A stretch of DNA of 64,000 nucleotides from Novosphingobium sp. Chol11. GTDB lineage: Bacteria; Pseudomonadota; Alphaproteobacteria; Sphingomonadales; Sphingomonadaceae. Positions within the stretch are counted from its first letter, which is position 1. The number at the start of each line of letters is the position of its first letter. Where the stretch lies: assembly GCA_945906105.1 (NCBI GenBank), contig CAMDQO010000006.1, forward strand, positions 62,001 through 126,000, written 5' to 3'. Position numbers and translations under genes: made by a program. The notes under the pieces are model-generated. The model searched no databases. It had not been told where the DNA came from and was given only the letters and a program-made list of their open reading frames with translations. Shown here one piece after another: positions 49,222 to 58,752 of this stretch.

Positions 49222-50699
49222 TTCGCCAGATCCTCAATCATCAACCGCGCCGTCGCTTTCGCAGAGCCGACAACGCCGGGAATCCCCGCGCCCGGATGCG
49301 TTCCGGCGCCGACAAGATAGAGGTTCTTGATCTTCTCGTCACGGTTGTGCCCGCGAAAATAGGCGCTTTGCAGCAAGGTCGGCTCAAGGCTGAAAGCGCT
49401 GCCCAGATGCGCGTTGAGATCGAGCGCGAAATCGCGCGGGGCATAGTGGAATTTGGTGACGATGCGGTCATGAATGTCGGGGATCAGGCGGCGGCCGACC
49501 TCATCGAGAATGCGCTTTTCGAGCACCGGGCCAACCGCTTCCCAATCAATCGGCAGCTTGCCCATGTGCGCCACCGGCACCAGCGCATAAAAGGTGCTCT
49601 TGCCCTTGGGCGCGACGCTGGGATCGCTGACCGAGGGATGATGCAGATAGATCGAGAAATCGGCAGGCAGCACGCCGTGATCATAGATGTCAGCCAGCAA
49701 TTCCTTATAGCGCGGGCCGAACAGGATCATGTGGTGCGGAATGCCGGGCCAGGTGCCCTCCAGCCCGAAATGGACGACAAACAAACTCGGCGAATAGCTT
49801 TTGCGCAGCAGCTTCTTCGCCTTGGCCTGCGCGGTGACACTGCCGGTTAGCAGATCGCGATAGGTGTGGACGATATCGCCGTTGCTGGCGACGGCATCGA
49901 AGGTCTCACGCCAGCCGCTCTGCGTTTCGACCGCCGTTGCGCGGTCGCCCACGGTTTCGATATGCAGCACCGGATCGTGCAGTCGCAATTTGCCGCCCAG
50001 CCGTTCGAAATGCCGGACCATTCCGGCGACCAGCTGGTTGGTGCCGCCCTTGGCCCACCACACGCCGCCGTCCTGCTCAAGCTTGTGGATCAGCGCATAG
50101 ATCGCGCTGGTGGTGAAGGGATTGCCGCCCACCAGCAGCGTGTGGAATGACAGCGCCTCACGCAGCTTTTCGTTCTTCACGAAGCTGGCGGCCATCGAAT
50201 AGACTGATCGCCAGGCCTGACTTTTGAGCAGCGCCGGGGCGGCCTTGATCATGCTGGCGAAATCAAGGAACGGCACCGACCCCAGCTTGACATAGCCTTC
50301 ACGGTACACCTCAGCCGAATATTCGAGGAAGCGATCATAGCCATCGACATCTTCGGGGTGCATCGCCGCGATCTGGCGGCGCAGGCCGTCATGATCATTC
50401 GAATAGTCAAAATTGAAGCCATCGGGCCAGTTCAGCCGATAAAACGGGGTGACTGGCATCAGCTCCACGTCTTCGGATATATTATGCCCCGAAAGCTGCC
50501 ATAGCTCCTCCAGACAGGCGGGATCGGTGATTACCGTGGGGCCGGCATCGAAGGTGAAACCGTCCTTTTTCCAGTGGTATGCCCGCCCGCCGGGCTTGTC
50601 GCGCGCTTCGATCACCGTGGTGTCGATACCCGCCGATTGCAGCCGGATGGCCAGTGCCAGACCGCCAAATCCCGATCCGATGATGCAGGTGCGGCTCAT
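49218..50699 (-). CDS. crtI: Phytoene desaturase
   Basis: CrtI desaturates phytoene to lycopene using bound FAD. The 493-aa protein begins MSRTCIIGSGFGGLALAIRL (dinucleotide fold), with VIEARDKPGGRAYHWKKDGF, FDAGPTVITDP, and the C-terminal signature NLYLVGAGTHPGAGIPGVVG. The start overlaps the crtY stop (ATGA) and has GGAGAA upstream; longer frames to 50783 lack support. It is translationally coupled to the LOG gene. Confidence 0.95.
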   Translation of the reverse strand: MSRTCIIGSGFGGLALAIRLQSAGIDTTVIEARDKPGGRAYHWKKDGFTFDAGPTVITDPACLEELWQLSGHNISEDVELMPVTPFYRLNWPDGFNFDYSNDHDGLRRQIAAMHPEDVDGYDRFLEYSAEVYREGYVKLGSVPFLDFASMIKAAPALLKSQAWRSVYSMAASFVKNEKLREALSFHTLLVGGNPFTTSAIYALIHKLEQDGGVWWAKGGTNQLVAGMVRHFERLGGKLRLHDPVLHIETVGDRATAVETQSGWRETFDAVASNGDIVHTYRDLLTGSVTAQAKAKKLLRKSYSPSLFVVHFGLEGTWPGIPHHMILFGPRYKELLADIYDHGVLPADFSIYLHHPSVSDPSVAPKGKSTFYALVPVAHMGKLPIDWEAVGPVLEKRILDEVGRRLIPDIHDRIVTKFHYAPRDFALDLNAHLGSAFSLEPTLLQSAYFRGHNRDEKIKNLYLVGAGTHPGAGIPGVVGSAKATARLMIEDLAK

Positions 50700-51883
50700 G
50701 AGGACTTCTCCATGACGAGCGGCTCCCCGCGCTTGCGCAGTGCCTTCAGCGCCCCGGTAATCGGCACCGGCGGTTTTCCGCACAGGATGCGCATCCGGTC
50801 AATCCGGGTCGAATGAGCAGCGTAAAATCGTTCGATAAGTCCCTCGGGCAGGCGGTAAAAGCGCTCGAATATCCGGTAGCGCTGGTCGGGCTGAGCGGCG
50901 GTGAAAAGCATGGCCCCCAGTCTGCGATAAAAGTGCGTGGCGCGCCAGTGGCGGCGGGCGCGATCTTCGATCATCGCCGCCATCTGTTCACCGGAAAGAT
51001 CGGCATCAGCGGCAATGGCCAGTGCTGTCTCCACCGCTTGTGGCAGGCTGTAGCTAGTCAGCGGATGGACAAACAACCCGCGTGCGCCCGCCATGGCAAC
51101 GCCGGGGATCCGCCGCTCGGCCATATAGGCGGCGAAATTGCCGCCGGTGATCACCGGCAGCACGCCCACCTCATTGCCCAGAATGTCCCCCTGCCAATCG
51201 CGCGCGGCACAATAGGCCTCTATCCGTGAGGCCAGAGCGCGGCGATCAAGCACGGGGCTATTGGCATAATAGGTGTCCTCGACGAAGAGCTCATCGGCTC
51301 CCAGCGGCAGCACATAGACGAAGCGATAGGCACCGTGCTGCTCCACCCGCGCGTCCATGATCACCGGCTGGCTGACCCGGTGCGGTGCGGCGGTGCGCAA
51401 ATGACGGCCCATGAACAGCTGCCAGCCGCCGGTGAGGTGCGCCGATGGTTCAAACCCCCGGCAATCGATCACTGCGCGCGCGGCAATGTGCTCACCGTTC
51501 GCCAGCGTCACCCCGCGTGCATCGAGCGAGGCAATTTCGGCCCGGCAACGGATGGCCTCGGGTGCCAGTTCGCGGCGCAAGCCAGCATCGAAATCGGCAG
51601 AGGCGAGGCTGGCATAGGGGCTGCGCAGGCGACGGGCATGGGCCGGAAAGGCCACATCATAGCCCGCGCTCCATTCGGTCTTGCGGAAGCGGGCGAGCAG
51701 CTCTGCACCCTGGCTGGAAAGATCGCTGGCAAACCACGACCAGCGATGATTGCCGCCAAGCGTGGCACCTTGTTCGATCACCACTACCGACAGATCGGGC
51801 CGCGCGCGTTGCAGGGCAAGCGCGATCAGCCCTCCGGCCAGTCCGCCCCCTGCTATTGCGATATCATGCTTGCGCCCGCTCAT
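50696..51883 (-). CDS. crtY: Lycopene beta-cyclase
   Basis: CrtY cyclises lycopene to beta-carotene. The 395-aa flavoprotein has HDIAIAGGGLAGGLIALAL (FAD fold), GGNHRWSWFASDL (the HxWSF-like motif), VLPLGADELFVEDTYYANSP, and GARGLFVHPLTSYSLPQAVETA near the C-terminus. It is the first gene of the carotenoid operon and diverges from the DUF2585 gene. No crtE, crtZ or crtG lies in the window, so the final pigment cannot be told. Confidence 0.93.
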   Translation of the reverse strand: MSGRKHDIAIAGGGLAGGLIALALQRARPDLSVVVIEQGATLGGNHRWSWFASDLSSQGAELLARFRKTEWSAGYDVAFPAHARRLRSPYASLASADFDAGLRRELAPEAIRCRAEIASLDARGVTLANGEHIAARAVIDCRGFEPSAHLTGGWQLFMGRHLRTAAPHRVSQPVIMDARVEQHGAYRFVYVLPLGADELFVEDTYYANSPVLDRRALASRIEAYCAARDWQGDILGNEVGVLPVITGGNFAAYMAERRIPGVAMAGARGLFVHPLTSYSLPQAVETALAIAADADLSGEQMAAMIEDRARRHWRATHFYRRLGAMLFTAAQPDQRYRIFERFYRLPEGLIERFYAAHSTRIDRMRILCGKPPVPITGALKALRKRGEPLVMEKSS

Positions 51884-51958
51884 CTGGAGCCGCTCTAGGC
51901 GTTTGGCTCTCTGCCCGCAATGACTTGCCTCGCTGCGATCATCGGCCATAGTGCCACC

Positions 51959-52546
51959 ATGACCAGCCTGCTTCCCAATCGCCGCGGCGTGATCCTCGCC
52001 ATAGTCACCGCGCTAGCCATCGGAGCCACCCTGCTGGCCATGGGCCGGGTGCCGATCTGCACCTGCGGCACGGTGAAGCTGTGGTGGGGCGAGACAATTT
52101 CGGCAGAAAACAGCCAACACATTGCCGATTGGTACAGCTACAGCCATGTCATCCACGGCCTGCTGTTTTATTTCTTCGCCCACCTGCTGTGGCGGCGCTG
52201 GAAGTGGTTTGGCGGCAAGCCTGCTGCCTGGGCATTGCCGATTGCGGTGGCTTTCGAGGGCTTTTGGGAACTGCTCGAAAACTCGCCGCTGATCATAGAG
52301 CGTTACCGCGCGGTGACGGTGAGCCTCGGCTACAACGGCGACAGCGTTATCAATTCGCTGGCCGATATCGGCTTCATGGCGCTGGGCTTCCTGATCGCCA
52401 GCCGCTTGCCCGCATGGGCCAGCGTGGTGCTGGCGCTGGGGTTCGAATTGTTCACTCTTGCGATGATAAGAGACAATCTCACGCTCAATGTCTTGATGCT
52501 GGTCTGGCCGGTGGACGCTATCCGGCTATGGCAGGCAGGGGGATGA
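51959..52546 (+). CDS. DUF2585 membrane protein
   Basis: The 195-aa protein matches DUF2585: MGRVPICTCGTVKLWWGETI, SSENSQHIADW-like SAENSQHIADWYSYSHVIHG, GFWELLENSPLIIERYR, NSLADIGFMALGF, and RDNLTLNVLMLVWPVDAI. It has four or five membrane helices and no known function; it is typical of alphaproteobacteria. The ATG at 51959 (MTSLLPNRRG) is preferred, though 51920 would also be in frame. Confidence 0.85.
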   Translation: MTSLLPNRRGVILAIVTALAIGATLLAMGRVPICTCGTVKLWWGETISAENSQHIADWYSYSHVIHGLLFYFFAHLLWRRWKWFGGKPAAWALPIAVAFEGFWELLENSPLIIERYRAVTVSLGYNGDSVINSLADIGFMALGFLIASRLPAWASVVLALGFELFTLAMIRDNLTLNVLMLVWPVDAIRLWQAGG

Positions 52547-52572
52547 TCGCGTTTCGGCAGGAGAGAAAAACA

Positions 52573-53445
52573 ATGCGTCGGCAATATCTTGATACTGCTT
52601 CGGTGCTGTTACTGCTTTCGCCGATTTCCGCTCATGCGCAAGATGATGATCTCCAGCCGATCACCGGGACACCCGTTTCTGATCAAAGCGTCTTTTCGGG
52701 CGATTTCCTGATTGTCGGCGGCGGTGCCGTGCTGGTGCCGAGCTACGAAGGGTCAGACGATCTGGTGGTGATACCTGCCGCAGCAGTTGCCGGACGCTTG
52801 GGCGGCATCGGGATCTCTGCCCGCGCGGCCGGACTGGCGCTGGATTTCATTCCCAAGCGCGAGGGCGCGCGGCTGGGTTTCACGCTGGGGCCGGTAGTGC
52901 GCTATCGCTCCAATCGTGCGAGCCGTATCGCCGATCCGGTGGTGGCACGGCTGAGCAAGTTGCCGGGCGTGGTTGAGGGCGGATTGGTAGCGGGTATCGA
53001 CATCAAGCATGTGCTCAACCCCTATGATTCGCTCAGCTTCAGCGTTGATTTCCGCTGGGATGTATCGGGGAAGGGCGGCGGACAAATTATCTCACCGGGG
53101 GTGAGCTATCTCTCACCGCTGAGCAAAGGCGTGGCGATGGGGACGGCGGTGATGTCGAACTTCGTCGACACCCGTTATGCCCAGTACAACTTCGGTATCA
53201 GCGCGGCGGGCAGTGCGGCGAGCGGACTGCCAGCCTTTACTGCGCGCGGCGGACTCAAAGACATTGGCGTCGGTGCCTTCACCGCTTTCGATTTAGGCGG
53301 CAATTTCCTTGATGGCGGACCAGCCTTTGCGGTTGGTGCGATGTATTCACGGCTATACGGCAGCGCGGCGGCATCGCCGATCACTGCCCAGCGCGGCAAG
53401 CGCGGGCAGGTCATCGTTGGGTCGGGACTCAGCTATACTTTTTGA
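52573..53445 (+). CDS. MipA/OmpV-family outer-membrane protein
   Basis: The 290-aa protein has a signal peptide ending ISAHAQ, then GGGAVLVPSYEGSDDLVVIPA and strands through GARLGFTLGPVVRYRSNR, typical of MipA/OmpV beta barrels, closing with GSGLSYTF, an aromatic C-terminus for barrel assembly. The start has GGAGAG upstream; the long frame from 52081 runs through the DUF2585 gene and is rejected. The role is presumably structural or scaffolding. Confidence 0.85.
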   Translation: MRRQYLDTASVLLLLSPISAHAQDDDLQPITGTPVSDQSVFSGDFLIVGGGAVLVPSYEGSDDLVVIPAAAVAGRLGGIGISARAAGLALDFIPKREGARLGFTLGPVVRYRSNRASRIADPVVARLSKLPGVVEGGLVAGIDIKHVLNPYDSLSFSVDFRWDVSGKGGGQIISPGVSYLSPLSKGVAMGTAVMSNFVDTRYAQYNFGISAAGSAASGLPAFTARGGLKDIGVGAFTAFDLGGNFLDGGPAFAVGAMYSRLYGSAAASPITAQRGKRGQVIVGSGLSYTF

Positions 53446-53472
53446 GCGGCTGCGGCGTCAGCAGCAACCGAC

Positions 53473-54201
53473 CTAGCGGTCCCGTGGCCGCTCCATCAGG
53501 TCAAGCCGCCGCGCGGTGACGAGTGTTTGCTTGATGAACAAGGCGATCAATATTGCCGCCGCTGCCCCGACGAAGACATCGAAGCCGGAATAGGGTGCGA
53601 ACCAGTGTGGACCTGTACCCAGCCACATCATTGCAATAGTCAGCCCGATCAGAATGAAGCGCAGTTCAGTCGGTCCGCCGAACAGGTAGGACAGCTTGAG
53701 CTCACCCAGCACCCGGGCCGAGAGATAGGCATGGATTGACAGCAGCAGGTATCCGACGAGCGCCAGTAGTGCCACGTCCAGCCGGACATAGGGACTGAGC
53801 CCCATGCCGCCAAGGATCAGCAGGATCACCAGCCCATCAACGCTGTGGTCGATGAAATAGCCGTATTTGGGTCGTTCGATCTTGCGCCAACGCGCCAGAC
53901 TGCCGTCCATCGAATCCCCAAACCACTGCATGAAGTAGCCGAAAAAGGTGAGCCATAGCGTGTTTGCCTGATACCCGCTCAGGGCATAACCAAGGAAGAC
54001 GATCACCGCCCCGAGAACACCGAAGCCGGTAAGCTTGTCAGGAGTCACCCACAGCGGCATCCGTGCGCAGAGCCAGTTAAGCAACCGCCGTTCGCTCGCA
54101 GCGAGCAGGTTCTGCTGGATCCGGTCGAGCGGGGCTGGTGGGCCATTGTCTTCAGGCTGCATGGGCAACATATCGGCGGGCATGAACCAATAGGCAAGCA
54201 C
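53473..54201 (-). CDS. CDP-alcohol phosphatidyltransferase
   Basis: The enzyme joins a CDP-activated alcohol with a hydroxyl acceptor to make a phospholipid. The 242-aa membrane protein has the family motif D-G-x2-A-R-x8-G-x3-D-x3-D as DGSLARWRKIERPKYGYFID (about residues 93-112) and about six membrane helices. Whether it makes phosphatidylglycerol, cardiolipin, phosphatidylinositol or another lipid cannot be told. Several in-frame starts exist near the N-terminus. Confidence 0.85.
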   Translation of the reverse strand: MLAYWFMPADMLPMQPEDNGPPAPLDRIQQNLLAASERRLLNWLCARMPLWVTPDKLTGFGVLGAVIVFLGYALSGYQANTLWLTFFGYFMQWFGDSMDGSLARWRKIERPKYGYFIDHSVDGLVILLILGGMGLSPYVRLDVALLALVGYLLLSIHAYLSARVLGELKLSYLFGGPTELRFILIGLTIAMMWLGTGPHWFAPYSGFDVFVGAAAAILIALFIKQTLVTARRLDLMERPRDR

Positions 54202-54342
54202 CGAGCATAAATATGTGTCTGGGATATGTCAGTCAGCCAGCCACGAAGCCCATACAGTTTACGGTCTGCTCATGGGAGCAATACGGTGAGAAAGCCCCCG
54301 AATTGCAAAAGCAACATGAGGTGCCGGGATGGCCTCTGAACG

Positions 54343-54601
54343 CTAGGGTCAGGAGCTATTAACCGCGCCTTCGAGGCGTCAGAATGGCGAACATATCGGG
54401 CAGAAATTCCCGCCGGGAAGGCTTATTGCCTTTCCAAGGGTATTTCTGTCTGAGATGGAAGCCATTCTGACGTCCCGCAGGGATTTGGCCAAAATGGCCC
54501 CCTTCGGCGAAGCTCAGGATAAAATTGCTGCGTATTCTTTCCTTGCACTGAGCCATTTTGACTCAAACCTCGATGGCGCGGTTAATCGGTCCTGACCCTA
54601 G
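54343..54601. mobile_element. MITE-like element with 27-bp terminal inverted repeats
   Basis: The ends, beginning CTAGGGTCAGGA and ending inward ATTAACCGCGCC, are inverted repeats matching at 25 of 27 positions. Similarity continues inward for about 20 more bases. A 12-bp inner inverted repeat (CGTCAGAATGGC at 54377-54388, GCCATTCTGACG at 54470-54481) adds a second fold. The CTAG at each end may be a target duplication. No transposase is encoded; the 65-aa antisense frame (54359-54556) looks like noise. It fits a miniature transposable element moved by an unseen transposase. Confidence 0.7.
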
Positions 54602-54754
54602 GTGGCGGTGCTGTCAGACGCATCGCAACTCGTCTCCATAAAACGGAGTTTTCGGTTTTGAGGCGCAGGCTCAGCCCATGAGCGATTGCCACGCGGCCAC
54701 GGCAGACATTTCGGGGCTGTGCCGATTGAATCTCATCCAAGTTTGACGAACTGA

Positions 54755-54775
54755 CTGTCAATCAACTGAGTTATT
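54755..54775 (+). promoter_or_regulatory. Weak PHO-box-like direct repeat upstream of receptor-phytase genes
   Basis: CTGTCAATCAA followed by CTGAGTTATTG gives two CTGnnnn units with an 11-bp period, as in a PHO box, but the second is poorly conserved. It lies 101 bp before the receptor start. A phytase operon would be a sensible phosphate-starvation target. The rest of the 275-bp gap between the MITE and the receptor shows nothing clear. Confidence 0.3.
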
Positions 54776-54876
54776 GTTGTTGTAAGATGGTCTTTTAGAA
54801 GAAAAATAATTGACCCTGAAGAGTCATCACAAACCTCTATTTCGCACCTGCAATAAGTACGAAAAGGGGCATTCAA

Positions 54877-57702
54877 ATGACTTTCAGTTTCCGGGTCAAT
54901 TCTCACGCATACCGGATTCGCACTATGCTGCTGTGCAGCGTTGCCGCAGCCATGGTTCCTGCAATGGCCCATGCTGAAGCAGCAGCGGACGCAGACGCCG
55001 AGCCTGCCATCATCGTCACCGGATCGCGGCCTATCGCCGAATCTGAAGCATCGGCGCTGACAACGCAGAAAAATTCGGATTCGCTGGTTGCCGTGGCAGC
55101 ATCTGACTCGGTTGGCCGTCTGCCCGATCAAAACATCGCTCAGGCCACAGGCCGCCTGCCGGGCGTCGCGGTTGAGCGTGATCAGGGGCAGGCCCGCTAT
55201 ATCAGTCTGCGCGGTGCGCCCAATTACTGGACGACTCTTTCGTTCGATGGGATCAACATCGTCAGCCCCGAAGGCCGCGATGCGCGGTTCGATTCGATCC
55301 CCTCAGCCATCGCCTCGCAGATTGTCGTATCGAAGGCGGTGACCCCTGACATGCCCGGCGAGACAGTGGCGGGTAATGTCAATATCATCACGCGGTCAGC
55401 CTTCGATTACCCGGACTTCCACGCCGCCGCGAAGGCCGGATACGGTATCGCCGAACTGGGCAAGCGTCCGCAATATGAAGGATCGCTGGTGCTCTCGAAC
55501 CGCTTTCAGGCAGGCGAGGGTGAGATCGGCTTGTTGGTCTCGGGCAGCTATTACCAACGCGATATGGTCACCGACAATTTCGAGACCGACTATGAGATTC
55601 CCTTGCGCGGCGATGGCACCCGCGTTGACCAACGCCCTGGATTTGAAAGCCGCTTCTGGGCGCATGAGACCGAGAACAAGCTTTACCGCCTGACCCGCCG
55701 GAACTGGTCTGTCTCGGGCCGTCTTGATTGGAAGCCAGACAGCGACAACACCATTTCACTGCGTTCGATCTACACGATTTTCAAGGACGACGAAGCGCGC
55801 GACAACTATCGCTTCGATCTTGATGACCGCCAGAACGATCTGGCCACCAGCACTGCCGCTTGTTCTACGGCGATCAACACCACGCCTACAAACACCGGCT
55901 ATGCTGACATCTGCATCGGCAATACGCCGCAACAGGGCACGATCTATGGCATCGATATCCGCCAGCGTTCGACCTTGCGCGCCTTCCGCCAGTCGATCTT
56001 CACCAATACCCTCGAAGGGACGCACAAGTTTGGCGATGGCTGGGCACTGAACTGGCTGGGTAATTACACCGAGTCCAAGGATGATCGCTCGGTCATTGGC
56101 GAAACGACATGGGAGAGTCCCAGCACCCGCACATCGCGGCCCACGGTCAGCTATGATTTCAGCGATCCCAATTTGTCACGGCTGCTGCTGTTCACCACGC
56201 TCCAGTTAGCAAGCCCGACGCGGTTTCAGGCAGGCACAGCAGTCACCGCGATTGACAGCTTCGCCAAGCCGCTCACCGGGCTGACCCTGCTCGATGCGGT
56301 GGATACGACCAAGGCCTATACCGGCAAACTCGTCGTTACCCGCGAAACCGGCTTTCTGGGCGGTGACGCCACGTTCAAACTGGGCTTCCAGTTTGATCAG
56401 CGCACCAAGGTGGTCGATGAGAGTCAGCTTGTCGTCAACACTGCCACTCAGTTCGCCGCCATTGGCATCCCGACCGATTACAACCAGTTCAGCCTCGACA
56501 AGGCGTTCCTTGGCAAGATCGCGATGGGCTATACCTTCCGCTATTTCGATCAGGACAAGATGCGCGCTGCGGCCAATGCGGCACGTTCAACCTATGGACT
56601 GACGGTCAGCCCCACCAATTTCGACAACTTTTACGACGTTCGTGAGCAGGTATTGGCCGGCTTCCTGATGAGCACGGTGAAGTATGACTGGGGCTCGCTG
56701 GTGGGCGGGGTGCGCGTCGAGAATGTCAAGAACAGCGGCGTCGCTTACGTGCCGGGCAGCGCAGGAACTGCCTCGGTTGCCGCCGAATCAAGTCAGACGC
56801 TGGCCTTCCCCAGCCTGCACATCAATTACAACCTTGATGACACCAAGAAGCTGCGCCTTTCGTTCAACAGCGGTGCCGCGCGGGCCGATTACGATCAGAT
56901 GCGCCCTAATGTTACTATCAACGATACCACTGGCTCGATCTCTGGCGGCAACCCCGGGGTAAAGCCGGAGCGCGCTTACGGCGTCGATGCCTATTTTGAA
57001 TGGTACGTGCGCCCACAGGGCTACCTGATGGCGGGTGTGTTCTACAAAAAGGTGCAGGACGTTCTCTATCGCCAGACCCGCAAATTTGGTTCCGATGCGC
57101 TCAACACGAGCACTATCGACCGTTCGGGTTATGACTTCTCTGGCATCACCAATGGCGGCGATGGCCGTGTGTTCGGTTTCGAGGCGGCGGCTCAGCTTCA
57201 GCTGGAGCCATGGACCGATCAGCTTGGCCTGCCCGAATGGATGGGCGGTTTCGGCATTACCGCCAATGTCACAGTCAATGACAGCGAAGTGACCAAGCCT
57301 GCCACCGGAGCAATCCCGGCACGCAAGGTTCGCCTGCCGGGCACGTCCGATCTCGTCTATAACCTTGGTGCCTATTACGAGAAGTATGGCCTCTCGCTGC
57401 GCCTGCAATACCAGAAGCGCAGCACCTGGATGGACGGTATCGCCGATGATCTGACCGACGGCGGCGATACCTATTGGGCGGCGGATGATGAGCTCGATTT
57501 CTCGGTTCGTTATGCCATCACCAAGAACTTCGAGATCTACTTCGATGCCTCGAACCTGCTCAACCAGCCGGGGCGTCGCTATTCCGAACCGGGCAATCTG
57601 TTGACCGCCACCGGAACTGCCGCACCGTTCACCGACAACCAGACCATCGAATGGGAACGCTTTGGCCGCCGCTATTCGGGCGGCATGCGGATCAACTTCT
57701 GA
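54877..57702 (+). CDS. TonB-dependent receptor paired with phytase
   Basis: The 941-aa receptor belongs to the TonB_Xanth_Caul type: a signal peptide ending MAHAEA, TonB box-like AEPAIIVTGSRP, plug segments DSLVAVAASDSVGRLPDQNI, GVAVERDQGQARYISLRGAP, PGETVAGNVNIITRSAFDYP, and a barrel ending GMRINF. The phytase gene follows after two bases, so it probably imports phytate or its inositol phosphate products. It is preceded by a weak PHO-box-like repeat and the MITE. Confidence 0.9.
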   Translation: MTFSFRVNSHAYRIRTMLLCSVAAAMVPAMAHAEAAADADAEPAIIVTGSRPIAESEASALTTQKNSDSLVAVAASDSVGRLPDQNIAQATGRLPGVAVERDQGQARYISLRGAPNYWTTLSFDGINIVSPEGRDARFDSIPSAIASQIVVSKAVTPDMPGETVAGNVNIITRSAFDYPDFHAAAKAGYGIAELGKRPQYEGSLVLSNRFQAGEGEIGLLVSGSYYQRDMVTDNFETDYEIPLRGDGTRVDQRPGFESRFWAHETENKLYRLTRRNWSVSGRLDWKPDSDNTISLRSIYTIFKDDEARDNYRFDLDDRQNDLATSTAACSTAINTTPTNTGYADICIGNTPQQGTIYGIDIRQRSTLRAFRQSIFTNTLEGTHKFGDGWALNWLGNYTESKDDRSVIGETTWESPSTRTSRPTVSYDFSDPNLSRLLLFTTLQLASPTRFQAGTAVTAIDSFAKPLTGLTLLDAVDTTKAYTGKLVVTRETGFLGGDATFKLGFQFDQRTKVVDESQLVVNTATQFAAIGIPTDYNQFSLDKAFLGKIAMGYTFRYFDQDKMRAAANAARSTYGLTVSPTNFDNFYDVREQVLAGFLMSTVKYDWGSLVGGVRVENVKNSGVAYVPGSAGTASVAAESSQTLAFPSLHINYNLDDTKKLRLSFNSGAARADYDQMRPNVTINDTTGSISGGNPGVKPERAYGVDAYFEWYVRPQGYLMAGVFYKKVQDVLYRQTRKFGSDALNTSTIDRSGYDFSGITNGGDGRVFGFEAAAQLQLEPWTDQLGLPEWMGGFGITANVTVNDSEVTKPATGAIPARKVRLPGTSDLVYNLGAYYEKYGLSLRLQYQKRSTWMDGIADDLTDGGDTYWAADDELDFSVRYAITKNFEIYFDASNLLNQPGRRYSEPGNLLTATGTAAPFTDNQTIEWERFGRRYSGGMRINF

Positions 57703-57704
57703 TC

Positions 57705-58738
57705 ATGCGGTTTGGCCTTGCCGCGGCCGCACTGGTCTGGGGGAGCCTTGCTGCGGCAGCGCCCCCCAGACAGTAAGCATCACTGCACTCGGAGAGGCGG
57801 AGTCGGTTGGCACGGCTAATGATGACGCCGCCGATGATCCGGCAATCTGGCGCAATCCGCGCAAGCCCGCCGCCAGCCTGATTGTCGCCACTGACAAAAA
57901 GGCCGGGCTCTATGTCTATGGCCTTGATGGTGCGGTCCGCCATTTCGTTCCGGCTGGCAGGCTGAACAATGTCGATCTGATCGACATGGGCCGCCGAGGC
58001 GTGATTGTCGTCGCGAGTGATCGCAACGACAAGGCACAGGCTTTGCTTCGCCTTTACCGGCTAGACAAGCGCAGCGGTGCTCTCACGGAGCTTGGCGCAA
58101 TAAGCGGAGGGTCGGGCGAAGCCTATGGTGTTTGCTTGATGCGCATCAGGCGCGAACTCCACGCCTTCTCGGTGCTCAAGCATGGCGCAATTCATCAGGT
58201 TCGGATCGACATTGCGGGGGGCAAACCAGCGGGCGAGATCGTGCGCAGCATGTCACTGGCCACCCAGACCGAGGGCTGCGTCGCCGATCCGCGTACCAGA
58301 ACGCTCTATGTCGGCGAAGAGGATCGCGGCATCTGGGCCTTCGATATCCGTGAGGGCGGTTCGCCTGAAGGCAAACTCGTGACTGCGGTCGATGGTCAGC
58401 ATCTGGTTGCCGATGTCGAAGGATTGGCGCTAGCACCCAAGGGGCGGCACGGAGGATGGCTGGTTGCTTCGTCGCAAGGTGACAATGCCTATGCTCTCTT
58501 CAGCCTGCCAGAGATGAAGCCCGCCGGACGCTTTCGCATAGCGCCGGGTCAATTCGGCGCGACCGAAGAAACCGATGGTATCGCGCTGGTGACTGGCCGA
58601 TTTGGCCCTGCCTATCCGGGCGGGCTGTTCATTGCGCAGGACGGCAAAAACGCCCCTGCTGCGCAGAACTTCAAGCTGGTATCCTGGCGCAATGTGCTCT
58701 CTGCGATTAGCAAAGCTGGATCGGGTAAAGGCCAATAA
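57705..58738 (+). pseudogene. 3-Phytase (beta-propeller phytase), frame break at C6 in signal peptide
   Basis: An ATG two bases after the receptor stop opens MRFGLAAAALVWGSLAAAAP, a signal peptide, then runs to a stop at 57774-57776. The phytase frame begins at the C6 run (57762-57767) and reads QTVSITALGEAESVGTANDD, then ADDPAIWRN, ATDKKAGLYVYGLDG, TQTEGCVADPRTRTLYVGEE and TEETDGIALV, the six-bladed calcium-dependent phytase fold. One extra C would join the two frames. This may be a real inactivation, a slippage site, or a base-calling error. The enzyme would release phosphate from phytate outside the inner membrane. Confidence 0.75.
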
Positions 58739-58752
58739 AGCCGGTCAAAGCC

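Noticed and set aside
49071..49850. 259-aa plus-strand frame opposite the LOG gene and crtI
   Set aside because: Shadow of two clear minus-strand genes.
52081..52572. Upstream extension of the MipA/OmpV frame
   Set aside because: It overlaps DUF2585 in another frame; the signal peptide and ribosome site fix the start at 52573.
54359..54556. 65-aa minus-strand frame in the MITE-like element
   Set aside because: Short, lies within inverted repeats, no transposase motif or ribosome site.
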